This document shows, in pieces, positions 61,356-64,000 of a DNA stretch of 64,000 nucleotides. The position numbers and the translations under genes are program-made. This DNA is from an uncultured Desulfuromonadales bacterium. Lineage in GTDB: Bacteria; Desulfobacterota; Desulfuromonadia; Geobacterales; Pseudopelobacteraceae. The notes beneath the pieces were generated by a model, which saw only the letters and a program-made list of their open reading frames with translations, was not told the origin of the DNA and made no database searches. Where the stretch lies: assembly GCA_903868145.1 (NCBI GenBank), contig CAIPTY010000093.1, positions 19,271-83,270 on the forward strand, written 5' to 3'. The first letter of the stretch is position 1, and each line of letters begins with the position of its first letter.

Positions 61356-62042
61356 TCATTCCTCCGAATCTCCATCAAGCCACGGTTGCAGCGTCAGCTC
61401 TTTCGTATCCAGATTGAGCGCCAGCAGATTGCCGTAGTCCGGTTGCACATTACTGAATGCACCATTATCGAGGTGGATATAATTTGTATTCAATGACGCA
61501 TGAATTACATCGAGACTCTTTATTCTGTGACCTACCACAAGAACCCTGCCACCAAGTTTATCAATATCAACTATTTCCGTTTCCACCCACATCATCTTGT
61601 ATCGACTTGACTGGCTGACCGGATCAACCTCCGACATGTCTAGGCCGGCATGGACAAGCACATAATCATCTTCAACACGGATTAGAGGCATGGACTCAAT
61701 CAGATTAGAGTATTGCTCAGGAACATCACACGCGAAACTCACATCAAAACTCTCCAGTGTATGGAATCCCCAGCACTCCAAGTAATCCAGTGACGTTTTC
61801 AGATTGTCACCCTTGACCGCTTTTAAAAACATATCGTCATGGTTGCCCCGCACAGGCCGCACGTCATAGCCGCCCGCCATTAGTTCAAGGATAATATCAA
61901 GCACACCCTTACTGTCAGCTCCACGATCAACGTAATCGCCAAGCAGGTACACACGATCCGCATGGTGTAGGTTGATTTTGTCCAGCAATGCCTTGAAGGT
62001 TATGGCACCACCGTGTATGTCTCCGATTGCGTAGCGGGTCAT
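61356..62042 (-). CDS. PPP-family serine/threonine phosphatase-like metallophosphoesterase
   Basis: The 228-residue product carries the complete PPP motif set: GDIHG, GDYVDRG, GNHD, HAG and the late GHR. This matches bacterial PrpA/ApaH-type phosphatases of about 220 residues, which act on phosphoproteins or dinucleoside polyphosphates. The target is unknown. The nearby genes do not identify a partner. Confidence 0.88.
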   Translation of the reverse strand: MTRYAIGDIHGGAITFKALLDKINLHHADRVYLLGDYVDRGADSKGVLDIILELMAGGYDVRPVRGNHDDMFLKAVKGDNLKTSLDYLECWGFHTLESFDVSFACDVPEQYSNLIESMPLIRVEDDYVLVHAGLDMSEVDPVSQSSRYKMMWVETEIVDIDKLGGRVLVVGHRIKSLDVIHASLNTNYIHLDNGAFSNVQPDYGNLLALNLDTKELTLQPWLDGDSEE

Positions 62043-62173
62043 ACGTGCGATAATACTCTTGATGGTTCATTTGTCGATGGAGATATGTTCGCCGGAGGGG
62101 AAATGGGGTTGAAGGAATTATTGCATCAAGAGAAGGTCATTTAAAATTTTATTACACCATTTACTACACCATA

Positions 62174-62216
62174 AAGAAAAAGGGCCTACAGACAATCTCT
62201 GTAAGCCCTTGTTTTT
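62174..62216 (+). terminator. Hairpin in the gap between phosphatase and unknown gene pair
   Basis: AAGGGCCTACAGA (about 62179-62191) pairs with TCTGTAAGCCCTT (about 62197-62209), with one G-T pair. The plus strand then reads GTTTTTG. Neither neighbouring minus-strand gene would use it in that direction, so it may derive from a lost gene. Confidence 0.4.
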
Positions 62217-62304
62217 GTTGGCTCCCCAAAACGGAAGAAGTCGGGCAATGGGACGAGCATATAAAGATGATGTAGGATGAGTACAACGACTGATCGAAGG
62301 GATG

Positions 62305-63069
62305 TTAAGAGAGAGTCTCGTCATCTTCACACCCTTGAGTTTGTTGGACTTCTCTGCTTAATTCGGAGACCACTACCTTCGCCATTTCCATAAACTTTTC
62401 GAGTCGCTCTATACGATCCATGATGCGCTCCTTTTCTATTTCCCCTGGGTCAGATGCATTCAATACTGCATTTTCTTCAAAAATCACCCGAATTATGGGG
62501 AATTCGACGCTCTTGTCAACACCAGCCGCCTGGGCTAGGGCAACCCACTCCAAGGACTTATTGAGCGAAGATTGCGCGGCCTGGCATAGGCAGTAACGAA
62601 TCAGGATTTTTGCTGTATAGTCTACTTCATCCGCCAGCTTTAGCCACGATTTCGTCTCTTCGTTTTCATCCGCATCTTCAATAACCGCTCTTACGGATCG
62701 AAAATATCTCGGTGTATCATCTTCGGGATCAAGACTTTTGAGGGTACGAAGGAGCGGTTCAATTTCTTCAAAGGGACGCTTCCCGTTTGACAACGTGTGC
62801 TGATGCTTCCAAAGATTTATAATTGCGTCACAACAAGCTTGCATATTCGCAGGGCGTTCTTCGCTGCTGGCGTTTTCAACATTCTGTATCAGTTCAGCAA
62901 TGTAATGAGCCATCCAGCGTCCGAGAGTATCCACAGACTGATCGAGGCCAAGCTCTTTCGTCAGTTTCCTGCCTAGCTCAAGCGTTGCTTCACAGTGTGT
63001 TGACACTGCCATCGGACCTGAGGAGGAATAGTCGTGCACTTGGCGGTATGAATCCAATGTCATGTTCAT
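62305..63069 (-). CDS. Uncharacterised protein, second gene of an unknown pair
   Basis: The 254-residue product is soluble and largely helical, with ELGRKLTKELGLDQSVDTLGRWMAHYIAELI near the N-terminus and a coiled-coil-like C-terminus (IEKERIMDRIERLEKFMEMAK). I recognise no family. ATG 63069, behind AAAGGGG, lies 80 bases inside the end of the upstream gene, so the two are probably co-translated. The start codon choice is not certain. Confidence 0.6.
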   Translation of the reverse strand: MNMTLDSYRQVHDYSSSGPMAVSTHCEATLELGRKLTKELGLDQSVDTLGRWMAHYIAELIQNVENASSEERPANMQACCDAIINLWKHQHTLSNGKRPFEEIEPLLRTLKSLDPEDDTPRYFRSVRAVIEDADENEETKSWLKLADEVDYTAKILIRYCLCQAAQSSLNKSLEWVALAQAAGVDKSVEFPIIRVIFEENAVLNASDPGEIEKERIMDRIERLEKFMEMAKVVVSELSREVQQTQGCEDDETLS

Positions 63070-64000
63070 TACCCCTTTCCCATCGAGAGTAGCGACGGCG
63101 CCGTTCAATTTCTACTTCGATGATTAAATCCATTTGTAGCTCACTCAAGAGAGATACAATGAATGCGAATGATGCTTGAAAACGAACCCCTCTTTCACGA
63201 TTCGTATCGTCATCGTCTTTCTCGTTAAAGTGTCCCCATACATGGGAGCAAGCAACTGCAATGCGATCGCCCTTAACAAACCATTGCCTATGCTCGACGT
63301 CAGAGTCAAGGTTCATAAGTTCGGTGACATAAGCGGCAGGTACTGGTGGCGGGTACGTGATAGCTCCGGCCCACGGGTCTTGTTCATCAAGCCCGCTGTC
63401 GCGGGATCGATCAACAATCCAACCCTTGAGTTGAAAATCTTCAAAATCGATTTGTAAATCGTCATCGGCATCAGGTATTCGATAATCGTGCGGATTATCA
63501 GCACATTGCAAGGCCCTCAACAGTGCTAGTGAGCGGTCGGGTGAAACCAGCGCGCTCCCAATATGGATAGACTCCTCTCGATGTCCCGAAATCCATGTCC
63601 ATTGGCCCCAAAGATTCATTTTACCATCAGGAGATATGAGTATCCGATCAAAATCACTTTTCGCGAGTGACCAACGCCAATGGTCCGTTTCCTTTTCATC
63701 CTTCCACTCCGGCCTTTCAAGCGGAATCGGATCTCGACGGTCCGCTAGCCAACCACCGTCCCGGCGAGAAATATCATGCCGATTTAACCAACTAAGAAAT
63801 TCATCCTCGGAATCGTCGGGGTCATGATGTACAGGTGTTGTAGCCAATAGCTTGCCGGCTACGACCATCATCGCATGGTAAGAAAGATAGAAGCGGAGTT
63901 CGTCCACACGCGGATATGATCCGTGAGAGTGATGTGTCTCCATATCCCTGAAGATTTTACGCCGGTGGCGCTCATCTTGATCCCACCGTGCCCCTAGGGA
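62990..64000 (-). CDS. C-terminal part of a large uncharacterised protein (truncated by window edge)
   Basis: The frame stays open to the window edge, so the start lies beyond 64000; an in-frame ATG at 63943 is internal. The visible 336 residues contain many Trp and acidic residues (DGGWLADRRDPIP, WRWSLAKSDFDRIL, KMNLWGQWTWISG) and end RLFLLRSDGSVNTL. I recognise no domain. It may be the tail of a large multi-domain protein. A mobile or defence role can only be guessed from the decayed surroundings. Confidence 0.6.
   Translation of the reverse strand, partial: SLGARWDQDERHRRKIFRDMETHHSHGSYPRVDELRFYLSYHAMMVVAGKLLATTPVHHDPDDSEDEFLSWLNRHDISRRDGGWLADRRDPIPLERPEWKDEKETDHWRWSLAKSDFDRILISPDGKMNLWGQWTWISGHREESIHIGSALVSPDRSLALLRALQCADNPHDYRIPDADDDLQIDFEDFQLKGWIVDRSRDSGLDEQDPWAGAITYPPPVPAAYVTELMNLDSDVEHRQWFVKGDRIAVACSHVWGHFNEKDDDDTNRERGVRFQASFAFIVSLLSELQMDLIIEVEIERRRRYSRWERGNEHDIGFIPPSARLFLLRSDGSVNTL

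Noticed and set aside
62118..62330. Possible C-terminal fossil of a phage integrase (G-V-V-N-G-V-I-K-F on the minus strand) beside a hairpin
   Set aside because: A stop codon lies a few residues upstream, there is no catalytic motif, and no attachment-site duplication could be seen.
1..64000. CRISPR arrays, tRNA or rRNA genes, c-di-GMP (GEMM) and cobalamin riboswitches
   Set aside because: I looked for direct repeats with regular spacers, cloverleaf arms with TTCRA-type loops and the conserved riboswitch cores in the noncoding gaps, and found none; short or divergent ones could be missed by eye.

Overview
The window looks like a chromosomal segment of a Geobacter-like bacterium (Geobacterales, Desulfuromonadota). 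The evidence is the density of c-di-GMP and two-component proteins, c-type cytochrome and haem-sensor genes, Tat-exported redox proteins, several textbook sigma-54 promoters and moderate GC content. This assignment is an inference from gene content, not from a marker gene. No rRNA, tRNA, CRISPR array or intact insertion sequence was recognised.

Layout. 1-5.8 kb: the 3' end of a histidine kinase, an HD-GYP response regulator, a degenerate HD-GYP response regulator, a PfpI/DJ-1 protein, a diguanylate cyclase and a YihY membrane protein. 6.2-12 kb: a sigma-54 promoter precedes two small unknown genes, an AI-2E-family permease, a cardiolipin-synthase-like lipoprotein, an exported unknown and a receiver-PAS-GGDEF protein. 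12-20.4 kb: a large lipoprotein with seven Ig-like repeats and an ice-binding-like tip lies divergent from a spore-coat-U chaperone-usher pilus operon that has its own sigma-54 promoter. 20.6-24.6 kb: a third sigma-54 promoter, an alpha/beta hydrolase, a glycogen branching enzyme, and two convergent unknown genes sharing one short motif. 24.6-33.8 kb is almost all minus strand: CheB-type methylesterase, DUF1566 lipoprotein, alpha-glucan phosphorylase, VIT1-type transporter, slipin, MtfA and several small stress-type proteins. Two of these small genes (47 and 49 codons) are very short. 34.2-39.3 kb: a fourth sigma-54 promoter drives a TonB receptor, a YfiR-like periplasmic protein and a CHASE8-HAMP-GGDEF-EAL protein.

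39.5-43.1 kb: a fossil of an amino-acid ABC permease, a Tat-exported cysteine-synthase-like enzyme and a lipoprotein phosphoesterase. 43.3-45.2 kb: three TGTCC-N6-GGACA palindromes upstream of an extracytoplasmic oxidative-stress operon (lipoprotein Tpx, monohaem cytochrome c, Tat-exported superoxide reductase). 45.4-59 kb is mainly housekeeping: a haem-c sensor without an output domain, an MFS exporter, meaB-cbiQ-cbiO, DUF948/YtxH, an MltD-like lytic transglycosylase, a TPR protein, a nitroreductase, a MoxR-type ATPase and glmS. 59-64 kb is an AT-richer, decayed accessory region: frameshifted and truncated genes including an IS3 orfA stub, VOC and YkgJ proteins, a lone receiver, a PPP-type phosphatase, and an uncharacterised gene pair that runs off the window.

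The most striking pattern is that all four near-perfect sigma-54 promoters (TGGCAC-N5-TTGC) carry two 16-bp operators upstream. The operators are spaced exactly 18 bp start to start. The distal one resembles CTGTCATATATGACAG and begins 119-132 bp before the -24 element. This looks like one enhancer-binding protein coordinating pili, c-di-GMP output, an outer-membrane receptor and envelope/carbohydrate genes. No gene for that activator is visible here.
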